64,000 nt of DNA, taken from the NCBI GenBank assembly GCA_024742285.1, contig JANSYR010000005.1, positions 62,001 through 126,000 of the forward strand. Reading direction: 5' to 3'. Shown in pieces: positions 8,753 through 17,011 of this stretch. Both the position numbers and the translations under genes were made by a program. This stretch comes from a bacterium (GTDB taxonomy: Bacteria; Myxococcota_A; UBA9160; UBA4427). The stretch's first letter is position 1; the number at the start of each line of letters is the position of its first letter. The notes under the pieces are model-generated. The model was not told the origin of the DNA and made no database searches. It was given only the letters and a program-made list of their open reading frames with translations.

Positions 8753-9874
8753 CTAGAGGTTCCAGACCCGCGTCGCGTTGCCGTGGACGATCTTCGCGCG
8801 GTCCTCGGCGGGAATCCCGTCGAACATGTTGTTCACGATCTCCCGCGAGCGCGGCCAGCTCGTGACCGGGTGGGGATAGTCCGAGGACCACATAATGTTG
8901 TCGACGCCGAGACGCTCGGTCGCGAGGCGATAGGCGTTCGGCTCGTCGATGAAGGTCAGGAACACGTTCTGGTGGAAATAGTGGCTCGGCGGCTTCGAGA
9001 TCGCCGGGAATTCGTAGCCCTGTCGCGCCTTCAGGTCGTCGACGATGTAGAGCCACCAATCGACCCAGCCGAGCCCGGGCTCGACGAAGACGACCTTGAG
9101 CTTCGGGAAACGCTCGAAGACGCCGCCCATGATGAACATGCCGAGGGGCTCGGCGGTCGTGAGGGCGACGGCGCCGACGAAGATGCCCTTCTGCGGGGTC
9201 GGGTCGCGCTGGGCGAGGCTCTCGAGCTGGGTGTTCAGCCCGATGTGGAGACAGACCGGGAGACCGGTCTCGCTGATGACCTGCCAGAGCGGGTCATAGC
9301 GGGTATCCCAGTAGTCGGGGAGGCCGAGCTCCGCCGGGTAGACCGGAAGCTGGAGGGACTTGCCGCCGGTTTCGGCGACCCACTTCACCTCGGCGACGGC
9401 GGCCTCGATGTCGTGGATCGGAATCTGGTACGACACGACCATGCGTTCGCGATCGATCTCGGCGAAGTCGTGCATCGTCGTGTTGAAGGCGCGGGTCGCC
9501 TCGCGGTTGCCCTCCTTCAGCAGGTAGAGGTAGCGGAAGGCGCTCACCTCGCAGTACATGACCGACTTCTCGATCCCGTCCGCGTCGAGATCCTCGAGGC
9601 GGGCCTTCGCGTCCGTGTGGCCCGGCCGCCCGGCGGCGGGGTAGTTGCGACCCTCGAGCGAGTCCATCCGCCGGACCTCGGCGTCGGGCAGGTCCTGCTG
9701 CTTCCGCCAGAGCGCGTTCGCCTCGGAGCTCATGGTCTTCGCCATGCCCATGCCGAACTCCATCAGCGCGGCGTCGTAGGCGCCGTGGTACTTCGAGGCG
9801 AGGTTCGCCTTGATGGCGTCGTGGGCGAGGTCGACGTGGTCGTCGGACGAGATCAGGCGTTCGGCTGCGGCCAT
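8753..9874 (-). CDS. Amidohydrolase-2 family metal-dependent hydrolase, paralog B
   Basis: A 373-residue amidohydrolase-2 enzyme: N-terminal SSDDHVD (metal ligands about D11 and H13), a barrel histidine in VCLHIGL, a GGVFERFP-type loop and a terminal catalytic aspartate in SSDYPHP. It heads the operon that also encodes the DUF35 and thiolase-fold subunits, so it may hydrolyse or decarboxylate an intermediate of the same degradative route. The ATG at 9874 is preceded by a GGAG-rich site. A MarR-type regulator is divergent 174 bp away and is the likely controller. Confidence 0.87.
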   Translation of the reverse strand: MAAAERLISSDDHVDLAHDAIKANLASKYHGAYDAALMEFGMGMAKTMSSEANALWRKQQDLPDAEVRRMDSLEGRNYPAAGRPGHTDAKARLEDLDADGIEKSVMYCEVSAFRYLYLLKEGNREATRAFNTTMHDFAEIDRERMVVSYQIPIHDIEAAVAEVKWVAETGGKSLQLPVYPAELGLPDYWDTRYDPLWQVISETGLPVCLHIGLNTQLESLAQRDPTPQKGIFVGAVALTTAEPLGMFIMGGVFERFPKLKVVFVEPGLGWVDWWLYIVDDLKARQGYEFPAISKPPSHYFHQNVFLTFIDEPNAYRLATERLGVDNIMWSSDYPHPVTSWPRSREIVNNMFDGIPAEDRAKIVHGNATRVWNL

Positions 9875-9898
9875 CGGGAGGGCCCTCCAGCGGCGGAT

Positions 9899-9915
9899 GC
9901 CCACGCGCGGTGGGC
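9899..9915. promoter_or_regulatory. Candidate operator between amidohydrolase operon and marR
   Basis: Perfect inverted repeat GCCCAC-N5-GTGGGC in the 174-bp divergent intergenic region, 25 bp upstream of the amidohydrolase B start. MarR-family regulators usually bind such dyads in the region they share with a target operon. Binding is inferred from location and symmetry only. Confidence 0.4.
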
Positions 9916-9939
9916 GGTCCGGATCGGGTTCGCCCCACC

Positions 9940-9967
9940 TTGATACCCGCCTGGCGGAAAATAGACA
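9940..9967 (+). promoter_or_regulatory. Possible sigma-70 promoter for the MarR gene
   Basis: TTGATA and TAGACA hexamers are separated by 16 bp, in the only AT-richer stretch of this intergenic region and about 80 bp before the MarR start. The match to consensus is moderate, so this is a tentative call. Confidence 0.35.
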
Positions 9968-10048
9968 AGGGCCTTTCGTATTTTTCGCGGACGGTCTAGC
10001 CTTGGTGCCGCACGCCGGACGAGGGCCGGCGAGGCGGAGGAGAGACGT

Positions 10049-10528
10049 GTGAGCGGCGACGGCCCGCAGAAGACGACGCCGACGGCGAACGGACTGCTGC
10101 GCCACCTGATCGGTGCGGCGAACGCGATCCGGGGAGAGATCGGCGCCGAGATCGAGGGGCTGGGCCACGAGTATTCTCCCGCCGCCTCGCATCTGATCGT
10201 GAACCTCCCCTCCGAGGGGCTCGGGATGTCCGAGCTCGCGGATCGCCTCCGGCTCACGCCTCAGCGGACCGGGCAGCTGGTCCAGAATCTCGAGTCTTTC
10301 GGCTACGTGGAGCGGATCCCGGAGCCCGAGGACGGGCGGGCCCGTCGCGTCGTCTTCACCGACCGCGGCCGGGAGCTCCTCGCCGACATCGATCGGATCG
10401 ACGAGCGATATACGAAGCTCGTGGCCGAACGGCTCGGCCCCGAGCGATTCGCGCGGCTCTGTGAGGACGCCGAGTTCCTGGACCGCGCATTCCGCGACGA
10501 CGATGAGTTGATCGACCTGCGACGCTGA
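10049..10528 (+). CDS. MarR-family transcriptional regulator
   Basis: A 159-residue winged-helix regulator: MSELADRLRLTPQRTGQLVQNLESFGYVERIPEPEDGRARRVVFTDRG-type helix-turn-helix and wing, with the wing arginines typical of MarR proteins near residue 90, flanked by dimerisation helices. Start GTG at 10049 has GGAGGAGAG upstream. It is divergent from the amidohydrolase/DUF35/thiolase-fold operon and probably represses it until an aromatic or acyl ligand binds. The ligand is unknown. Confidence 0.88.
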   Translation: MSGDGPQKTTPTANGLLRHLIGAANAIRGEIGAEIEGLGHEYSPAASHLIVNLPSEGLGMSELADRLRLTPQRTGQLVQNLESFGYVERIPEPEDGRARRVVFTDRGRELLADIDRIDERYTKLVAERLGPERFARLCEDAEFLDRAFRDDDELIDLRR

Positions 10529-10570
10529 TCACGAACGCCGACCGCCACGACGCGGCGGCGGGGAGTTCGA

Positions 10571-10921
10571 ATGGTTCTGCTCAGCCTCGACATCGACGGA
10601 ACGCTCGAGGTCGGGGACCCGCCCGGCTGGATCCCGCTCAGCTGGATCCATCGCGCGCAGGCCCTGGGCTACGTCGTCGGCTCGGCCTCCGATCGGACCA
10701 AGAGCGACCAGCGCCTGCTCTGGGAGCGCCACGGGATCGTCCTCGACTTCATCGACCACAAGCACAAGCTCGACGAAGTGAAGGCACGCTTCCCGCACAC
10801 GACGCGCTGGATCCACATCGGCGACGGCGAGGCGGACTCGCTCTACGCGCGGATGCACGGCTTCGAGTTCCACTTCGTGGACGCCGTCCCGGAAGAGGGC
10901 TCGCCGGGCTGGATCTTCTAG
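10571..10921 (+). CDS. Small HAD-like phosphohydrolase
   Basis: A 116-residue protein with HAD motif I (SLDIDGT; nucleophile D7, acid D9), a possible motif II serine in GSASDRT, lysine near residue 66 and motif IV GDGEADS at 84-90. There is no large cap domain, so it is close to a minimal HAD core. It would hydrolyse a phosphate ester; the substrate is not inferable. It follows the MarR gene by 42 bp and may be cotranscribed with it. Confidence 0.7.
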   Translation: MVLLSLDIDGTLEVGDPPGWIPLSWIHRAQALGYVVGSASDRTKSDQRLLWERHGIVLDFIDHKHKLDEVKARFPHTTRWIHIGDGEADSLYARMHGFEFHFVDAVPEEGSPGWIF

Positions 10922-10934
10922 CGCCAGGGGATCG

Positions 10935-11099
10935 CTAGCGACCGGGGCGCGCCGGCGGCGCCGCCGACATCGGCGGCGCGGGCTCCAGGTCCGAGCAGGA
11001 CTCGAAGTAGCCGCAGCGCGGACAGCGGATCTTGCACTTGAGGCCGTCCATGGGCCCCGTGCAGTTCGGACAGACGTAGCGGCTCGCGTCTTCGCTCAT
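10935..11099 (-). CDS. Zinc-ribbon miniprotein (54 aa)
   Basis: A short gene starting ATG at 11099 with an AGGGGGGATC-type ribosome binding site directly upstream. The 54-residue product contains CPNC (C10, C13), CKIRCPRC (C22, C26, C29) and another Cys at 35. This treble pattern is typical of small zinc ribbons, followed by a Pro/Ala-rich tail. It lies between the HAD gene and the ABC exporter. The role is unknown; zinc binding is inferred from the Cys spacing. Confidence 0.7.
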   Translation of the reverse strand: MSEDASRYVCPNCTGPMDGLKCKIRCPRCGYFESCSDLEPAPPMSAAPPARPGR

Positions 11100-11135
11100 G
11101 ATCCCCCCTGTCGAGGCCGGAGCGTAGCTGCTCGA

Positions 11136-13055
11136 TCAGGCCGCGTCGCCGCGCGCGGGGTCTCCCGGCGCACCGGTGAGCTGCATGCGCGCGAGATCCG
11201 CATAGAGCCCGCCCTCGGCAACGAGCGCTTCGTGGCGTCCGCTGGACACGACCCGCCCGCCGTCGACGACCAGGATGCGGTCGGCGCCGCGAACCGTCGC
11301 GAGCCGGTGGGCGATCACGATCGTCGTGCGGCCCTTCATCAATCGCTCGAGGGCCTGCTGGACGAGTCGCTCGCTCTGGGAGTCGAGGCTGCTCGTCGCT
11401 TCGTCGAGGAGCAGGATCGGCGCGTCCTTCAAGACCGCGCGGGCGATCGCGACGCGCTGACGCTGGCCTCCGGAGAGGGTCATGCCGTTCTCGCCGAGCA
11501 TCGTGTCGTAGCCCCGCGGCAGGTCGCGCACGAACTCGTCGACGAGCGCGACGGCCGCCGCGGCCTCGACTTCCGCATCGGTGGCCTCCGGCCTGCCATA
11601 GCGGATGTTCTCCCTCAGGTTCTCCGTGAAGATCGCCGTTTCCTGGGGAACGATCGACATCCGTGCGCGGACGTCGCGCGGATCGGCGTCGCGCACGTCG
11701 ACGCCGTCGACGCGGATCGCGCCGGCCTGGGGGTCGTAGAAGCGGAGCAGCAGGCGGAGGACGGTGCTCTTGCCGGCGCCGGAGGGGCCGACGATCGCGA
11801 CGGTCTCGCCGGGATCGGCTCGGAAGCCGAGGCTCGAGAGGGCTGCGACTTCGGGCCGGGTCGGGTAGCGGAAGTCGACGCCCGCGAACTCGACGAGGCC
11901 GACCGGCGGCTCCGGGAGGGCGACGGGGTTCGCGGCGATCTCGATCTCGGGCTCGACCCCGAGCAGCTCGAAGAGCCGCTCGGCGGCACCTGCGGCGAGC
12001 TGCACGTCGCCCCAGACCTCGGCCACCGCGGCGAGGGCGACCGCGCTCATCAGCGCGTACATCACGAAGGAACTCAGGTCGCCGCCGGTCATCGAACCTT
12101 CCAGCACGTCGCGGGCGCCGATCCAGACGATCGCGATCACGAAGGCGAGGACGAGGGACATCACGAGGGCGGTCAGGCCGGCGCGCGCGATCATCCGCGC
12201 CCGGGCCGCGTCGAAGGCGACTTCGACGACGTTCCGGTAGCGGCTTCGATCGGCCGCCTCGTGGGTGAAGGCCTGGACCGTCTGGATGAACGAGAGCGCT
12301 TCGCTCGCGAACACGTTCGTGTCGGCGAGCGTGTCCTGACTGCGGCGACTGAGTCGCCGCACGAGCCGACCGAAGAGCAGGAGCGGCGCGAGAATCAGCG
12401 GGATCGCGATCAGCACGAGGCCGGCGAGGCGCGGGCTCGTCCAGAAGAGGAGGGCGGTCGCGCCCACGAGCATGAAGGCGTTGCGGAGGGCGATCGAGAC
12501 CGTGGAACCGACGACGGTCTTGATCAGCGTCGTGTCCGTCGTGAGCCGCGCCTGGATCTCGCCCGTGTGGTTCTTCTCGAAGAACGCGGGGCTCTGGCCG
12601 ACGATGTGGTCGAAGACCGCGGCGCGCAGGTCGGTCACGACGCGCTCGCCGATCCACGAGACCAGATAGAACCGGATCGAGCTGGTCAGGCCGGCCAGCA
12701 GACCCACGCCGATCAGGACGAGGAAGGTCCGGTCGATGGCGCCGGCATTTTCCTGTCCGAAGCCCGTGTCGATCACGGCGCTAAAAGCCATCGGGAAGGA
12801 GAGGGTGACCGCGGTCGACGCGACGAGTGCGATCAGCGCCAGGATCGCCGTGCCCTTGTAGCGCGCCACGAAGGGAAGCAGCCCGCGAAGGGGCTTCAGG
12901 TCCTTGCCCTTCGGGCGGCGGCGCGCCGTCTCGTCGTCCGACGCGGTCGCCGGGTCGACGGGGGCAGCGGCAGCGCCCTCGGTCTGGGCGATCTCCTCGA
13001 CCGGGTCGGCGTCGACGGGCGGGATCGCGTCGGGTGTGGAGGCGGAGCTGCTCAA
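11136..13055 (-). CDS. ABC exporter, fused membrane and ATPase domains (MsbA/ABCB type)
   Basis: A 639-residue half-transporter. A charged, Ala/Pro-rich N-terminal tail of about 55 residues precedes six membrane helices, then a nucleotide-binding domain with Walker A GPSGAGKST (about residue 425), signature LSGGQRQR, Walker B ILLLDEATS and an H-loop in IAHRL. It would act as a homodimer exporting a lipid or drug-like substrate from the cytoplasm. The likely start is TTG at 13055, because upstream reading runs into the divergent SDR gene. A weak ribosome binding site leaves the start somewhat uncertain. Confidence 0.85.
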   Translation of the reverse strand: MSSSASTPDAIPPVDADPVEEIAQTEGAAAAPVDPATASDDETARRRPKGKDLKPLRGLLPFVARYKGTAILALIALVASTAVTLSFPMAFSAVIDTGFGQENAGAIDRTFLVLIGVGLLAGLTSSIRFYLVSWIGERVVTDLRAAVFDHIVGQSPAFFEKNHTGEIQARLTTDTTLIKTVVGSTVSIALRNAFMLVGATALLFWTSPRLAGLVLIAIPLILAPLLLFGRLVRRLSRRSQDTLADTNVFASEALSFIQTVQAFTHEAADRSRYRNVVEVAFDAARARMIARAGLTALVMSLVLAFVIAIVWIGARDVLEGSMTGGDLSSFVMYALMSAVALAAVAEVWGDVQLAAGAAERLFELLGVEPEIEIAANPVALPEPPVGLVEFAGVDFRYPTRPEVAALSSLGFRADPGETVAIVGPSGAGKSTVLRLLLRFYDPQAGAIRVDGVDVRDADPRDVRARMSIVPQETAIFTENLRENIRYGRPEATDAEVEAAAAVALVDEFVRDLPRGYDTMLGENGMTLSGGQRQRVAIARAVLKDAPILLLDEATSSLDSQSERLVQQALERLMKGRTTIVIAHRLATVRGADRILVVDGGRVVSSGRHEALVAEGGLYADLARMQLTGAPGDPARGDAA

Positions 13056-13170
13056 GTCGGGTCCAATCGGGGCGCGGGCGCGCGGGCGGAGTCTAACGCC
13101 TGCGTCGCTCCGGCGTCGGATCCCTGGGCTAGGCTCGAACGCTCGCGCGAAGCAGGGGGACGGGACCGAG

Positions 13171-13959
13171 ATGGATCGAACGTTGAAGGGCAGGGTGGCG
13201 CTCGTGACCGGGGCCGGACCGGGGATCGGTCGTTCGACCGCGATCGCCTGCGCCCGGGACGGGGCGGACGTCGTCGTGGCCGCGCGGCGGCGGGAACCAC
13301 TCGACGAGCTGGCGAAGGAGATCGCCGAGGAGACGGGCAGGCGAACGCTTGCGATCCCCTCCGACCTGACGGACCTCGAGGCGAGTGCAGCGCTCGTCGA
13401 GCGGACGATCGACGAATTCGGCCGCCTCGACGTGCTGGTGAACGTCGCGACGGCGAGCTTCTTCCGCGGGAAGCTCGTCGACAACGACTGGTCGACCTAC
13501 TCGGACTCGGTCCAGATGAACGTGATCGGGACGATGAAGCTCTGCGCCGATGCCGCCCGGAAGATGGCCGAAGCGGGCGGCGGCTCGATCATCAACATCG
13601 GGACCCTCGCGACGACCGCGCTCCAGGCCCAGAACGGCGAGTACTCGTCGACGAAGCTCGCGATGGTCGGCTTGTCGAAGACCCTCGCGCGGGAGATGGG
13701 CGGGAAGAACGTTCGCGTCAACGTGGTCACGCCCGGGTACACGACCGGAGAAGGCCTCACGCGGCTCTTCGAAGAGATGGGCGCCCACGCCGGGGTCTCG
13801 GGAGACGAGATGAGCGCGCAGGTCGCGCGCGGCGTCGCGCTGAAGCGCCACGTCGATCCCGACGACATCGCCGAGGCGTGCGTCTACCTCGGCTCCGATC
13901 GGGCCCGCAACGTCACCGGGGTCGAGCTCCACGTGACCGCGGGCGCGATGATCGTCTGA
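13171..13959 (+). CDS. Short-chain dehydrogenase/reductase with Thr in the catalytic Ser position
   Basis: A 262-residue classical SDR: cofactor motif TGAGPGIG at residues 13-20 and catalytic YSSTK with Y158 and K162. The residue 13 before the Tyr, normally Ser, is T145 in NIGTLA, and the usual NAG motif reads NVA. Threonine may still support hydride transfer, but this is unusual. It probably oxidises or reduces a hydroxyacyl or alcohol intermediate with NAD(P). It heads a plus-strand group with a crotonase and a kinase-like protein. Confidence 0.85.
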   Translation: MDRTLKGRVALVTGAGPGIGRSTAIACARDGADVVVAARRREPLDELAKEIAEETGRRTLAIPSDLTDLEASAALVERTIDEFGRLDVLVNVATASFFRGKLVDNDWSTYSDSVQMNVIGTMKLCADAARKMAEAGGGSIINIGTLATTALQAQNGEYSSTKLAMVGLSKTLAREMGGKNVRVNVVTPGYTTGEGLTRLFEEMGAHAGVSGDEMSAQVARGVALKRHVDPDDIAEACVYLGSDRARNVTGVELHVTAGAMIV

Positions 13960-14014
13960 CCCCGGCCCACCTTCGTTCGGCGTCGTAGCGTCCGCTCGTC
14001 GCCCAGGAGTCTCC

Positions 14015-14794
14015 ATGTCTGAGTCCGCCCACGTCACCATCGACGACCCCACCGAGGGGGTGCGTCGCTTCACGCTGAACCGACCCGAGAAGCGCAACGC
14101 GATGGACAATCGGCTGCGGCGTGAGCTGCTCGACGGGTTGCGCGCCGCGGACGAGGACGCCGCGATCAAGGTCTCGATCATCCGCGGGGCCGGGAAGTGC
14201 TTCTCGTCGGGCTACGACCTGGGCAGCGACCTCGGGAGCGACCAGCCCTACTGGACCTCCGAGGTCGGCATGAAGTGGGCGCGTCACGTGACCGCCGGCT
14301 GGACCTCGCTCTGGGATCTCTACAAGCCGGTGATCGCACAGGTCCACGGCTATGCGATGGCCGGGGGACTCGAGCTCGTCGGGGCCTGCGATCTCGCGTA
14401 CGGAGCCGAGGATGCGAAGTTCTCGCATCCGGTCACGCGCTTCGCGTTGCCGGACTTCGACTGGTTCCCGACCCATCTCCCGCCGCGGGTCGCGATGGAG
14501 CTGCAGGTCGCCGGGCGCGTCTTCCTGGGGACCGAGGCGGCGCAGGCTGGAATCATCAACCAGGCATTCCCGGCCGAGGAGCTCGAGGCGAAGGTGCTCG
14601 AGATCGCGAGCCATATGGCGGCGACCCCGTCGGCGGTTCTCGCGGTCAACAAGCGCGCGGTCCACACGGCGATCGAGGCGCGCGGGGGGCGCTCGGTCAT
14701 CCGAACCCTCGGTGATCTCCAGGCGGGGCCGCATCTCCAGTCCCTCGGCGGCGACGCGATCCTCGAGCAGGTGAAGAGCGGGAACAAACGATGA
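14015..14794 (+). CDS. Crotonase-fold enoyl-CoA hydratase/isomerase family protein
   Basis: A 259-residue crotonase. The oxyanion-hole glycines and first catalytic Glu are present (MAGGLE, E120), but the position of the second hydratase Glu is V140 in FSHPVTRF. That argues against a standard enoyl-CoA hydratase and for another crotonase reaction such as isomerisation or C-C bond chemistry. AGGAGTCTCC precedes the ATG. The next gene starts within its stop codon (ATGA), implying translational coupling with the kinase-like protein. Confidence 0.83.
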   Translation: MSESAHVTIDDPTEGVRRFTLNRPEKRNAMDNRLRRELLDGLRAADEDAAIKVSIIRGAGKCFSSGYDLGSDLGSDQPYWTSEVGMKWARHVTAGWTSLWDLYKPVIAQVHGYAMAGGLELVGACDLAYGAEDAKFSHPVTRFALPDFDWFPTHLPPRVAMELQVAGRVFLGTEAAQAGIINQAFPAEELEAKVLEIASHMAATPSAVLAVNKRAVHTAIEARGGRSVIRTLGDLQAGPHLQSLGGDAILEQVKSGNKR

Positions 14795-15867
14795 GCCACG
14801 TGCCCGCGCACAGTGGCGAGATCGATGCGGCGTGGCTGACCGATGCGCTCCAGCCGCGTCACCCGGGCGTCCGCGTGGCGTCGGTCGACCTCGCCGACAG
14901 CGCGGAGGTCACGAACTCGCACGCCTGGCTGGGTGTCCGCTACGCGCCGGATTCGAAGCCCGGCCCGACCTCGCTCTTCGGGAAGCTGCTGCCGAACGAC
15001 CCGATGCGGCGGGTCGCGATCGCCCAGACCCGCATGGGGCTCCGCGAAGCGAAGTTCTACGACACCCTCGCGCCGAAGCTCTCGCTTCGCGTGCCCGAGG
15101 CCCACGTCGTCCGCTACGAGGAGGACGAGGGCGGCGCCTTCGTGATCCTCCTCGAAGACTTGAACGCGAGCGGGTGCACCGTGTCGAGCGGTCCCGAGAG
15201 CCCGACGCCGGACCAGGCCGCCCGGGCCCTCGAAGACCTGGCGGCGATGCACGTCCGCTTCGAGGATCCGGCCGTTCGCGAGAAGGAGGCGGGCTGGGTC
15301 ACGCCGCCGGATCCGCCCAGCGACTACGGGGCCGTCCGGCTCCAGGAGGGCCTCGATCATCACCGCGACAAGCTGACCGACGCCTTCGCAGAGATGTCCG
15401 AGGTCTACATCGCGAAGCAGGACGCGCTTCATGCCGTCTGGGCGGCGGGGCCTCGAACCGTGATCCACGGCGATACCCACATCGGCAACGTCTTCTTCGA
15501 CGGTGACACGGTCGGCTTCCTCGACTGGGGGATCATCACGCTCGCGAACCCGCTCCGGGACGTCAGCTACTTCCTCAACATGTGCCTGTCGGTCGAGGAT
15601 CGCCGGGCCCGCGAAGGCGATCTGATCCGGCACTACCTGGGCGCGAGGAAGGCCCTCGGTGGACAGGAGATCGGCTTCGACGAAGCCTGGAAGACCCACC
15701 GCCTGCAGGCGAGCTATCTCGCCGTGGCCTCCTGTCAGATCGTGACGTTCCCGGAGGACGTCACGCCACGACGCAGGCAGTTCGCCGCGGCGTTCCTCGA
15801 ACGGGCCAGCGCGGCCCTCGAGGATCTCGAGAGCCGCGCGGCGCTCCGGGAGTTCGCCGGGATCTGA
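14791..15867 (+). CDS. Aminoglycoside-phosphotransferase-like (APH/ACAD10-type) kinase
   Basis: A 358-residue protein-kinase-like fold. The catalytic loop HGDTHIGNVFF carries the Brenner motif HxDxxxxN, and DWG replaces DFG at the metal-binding site. An N-lobe lysine (FGKLL) is also visible. Members near acyl-CoA genes can phosphorylate hydroxyacyl-CoA, as the ACAD10/11 kinase domains do. The 4-bp overlap with a crotonase gene makes that analogy attractive, though antibiotic phosphorylation is not excluded. No membrane segment is seen. Confidence 0.78.
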   Translation: MSHVPAHSGEIDAAWLTDALQPRHPGVRVASVDLADSAEVTNSHAWLGVRYAPDSKPGPTSLFGKLLPNDPMRRVAIAQTRMGLREAKFYDTLAPKLSLRVPEAHVVRYEEDEGGAFVILLEDLNASGCTVSSGPESPTPDQAARALEDLAAMHVRFEDPAVREKEAGWVTPPDPPSDYGAVRLQEGLDHHRDKLTDAFAEMSEVYIAKQDALHAVWAAGPRTVIHGDTHIGNVFFDGDTVGFLDWGIITLANPLRDVSYFLNMCLSVEDRRAREGDLIRHYLGARKALGGQEIGFDEAWKTHRLQASYLAVASCQIVTFPEDVTPRRRQFAAAFLERASAALEDLESRAALREFAGI

Positions 15868-15894
15868 GCTTCTGCACCGCGCGGGTGGCCGGGA

Positions 15895-16932
15895 TCAGCC
15901 CGCGTCGCGCATTGCCTTCGTCACGTGCGACCACTTCTCGCGCATCGCCGGGTCGTCGAAATGGTCCGCCGCCGTGTAGGACGTGATCCGCACGTTCGGT
16001 GCGACGTCGCGGTAGGTCTCGACCAGCTTCGGCCCGAGATCGTTCCAGCTCGCCTCGACCACGTAGTGCGAGAGCACGTCGTCGGACATCAGGGCCTGCA
16101 TGCCTGCAATGTCGCCCTTCCTCTGGAGGGCGCTCAGCTCCTGTCCCATGCCCTCGTAGCCGTGGTGCTCCATGATCGACTCGTAGCCCGGCGTCGAGCC
16201 GTAGAACGCGCACATCATGCGCGCGTGGTTGCGGGTCTTCTCGAGCTCTTCGTCCGTGTCGCCGACGGCGGTCATCACCGGGATCGAGAACGTGATCTCG
16301 TCGAGAGAGCGTCCGCTCCGCGCGCAGCCTTCCTCGATCGCGGTCCGCTGGGCCTCCTTCACGAACGACGGCGAGTGGAAGGGGTGGACGTGGATCCCGT
16401 CGGCGACCTCGCCCACGAGCCGGCTCATGTAGGGGCGGACGGCGGAGACGTAGATCGGCGGGGCGGGGACCTCGATCGGGCCCGGGCTCCACATGTCGGG
16501 CAGGAGCGAGAGGTTGTAGTACTCGCCCTCGTAGGAGAGCTTCTCTTCCTTGTTGAAGGCGCGGAAGATCGCCTTGACGCTTTCGACGTACTCCTTGAGG
16601 CGCGGTCCGGGGGGCGAGAACTCGGTGCTGTAGCGGCGCTCGATGTGTGCCTTGACCTGGGAGCCGAGGCCGAGGATGAAACGTCCGCCGGTCGACGCCG
16701 CGAGCTCCCAGGCGATCCCGGCGGTCACCATGGGGCTGCGCGGAAAGGCGACGGCGATGCCCGTGCCGATGATGAGGGACTCGGTCGAGAGGGCCGAGGC
16801 GGTGGCGGCGAGATAGGCGGAGCGACCGCCGTCGGTCCACCAGATCGCCCCGAAGCCCGCTTCCTCGACGTGTCGGGCGTGGGCGTAGCTGTCCTGGATC
16901 TTGCCCGGGTGGGCGATGATGTCGAGTTCCAT
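15895..16932 (-). CDS. Luciferase-like (LLM) flavin/F420-dependent oxidoreductase, paralog 1
   Basis: A 345-residue TIM-barrel luciferase-family protein. The N-terminal strand MELDIIAHPGK, the GAIWWTDGG loop, GTGIAVAFPRSP and an ASTGGRFILGLGSQ segment are typical of LLM-class F420- or FMN-dependent enzymes. The substrate is unknown. ATG at 16932 has AGGAGA upstream. An IS481 element now separates it from the NTF2-like gene. Removing the element and one target-site copy leaves the two genes about 50 bp apart on the same strand, so they were probably cotranscribed before insertion. Confidence 0.85.
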   Translation of the reverse strand: MELDIIAHPGKIQDSYAHARHVEEAGFGAIWWTDGGRSAYLAATASALSTESLIIGTGIAVAFPRSPMVTAGIAWELAASTGGRFILGLGSQVKAHIERRYSTEFSPPGPRLKEYVESVKAIFRAFNKEEKLSYEGEYYNLSLLPDMWSPGPIEVPAPPIYVSAVRPYMSRLVGEVADGIHVHPFHSPSFVKEAQRTAIEEGCARSGRSLDEITFSIPVMTAVGDTDEELEKTRNHARMMCAFYGSTPGYESIMEHHGYEGMGQELSALQRKGDIAGMQALMSDDVLSHYVVEASWNDLGPKLVETYRDVAPNVRITSYTAADHFDDPAMREKWSHVTKAMRDAG

Positions 16933-16980
16933 CGGGTCGGATTCTCCTGCGACGCGGGTGGGTCGCGCCGATTCGGGTCG

Positions 16981-16986
16981 CCTAGC
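16981..16986 (+). repeat. Target-site duplication of IS481 element, left copy (CCTAGC)
   Basis: CCTAGC immediately precedes the left terminal inverted repeat and is repeated exactly at 18028-18033 after the right one. Confidence 0.85.
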
Positions 16987-17011
16987 TGTGGGACCTACGC
17001 GGCTCGTTGAC
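16987..17011 (+). repeat. Left terminal inverted repeat of IS481 element
   Basis: 25 bp beginning TGTGGGACC and ending GTTGAC; 20/25 identical to the complement of 18003-18027. The transposase stop codon lies inside it. Confidence 0.88.
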
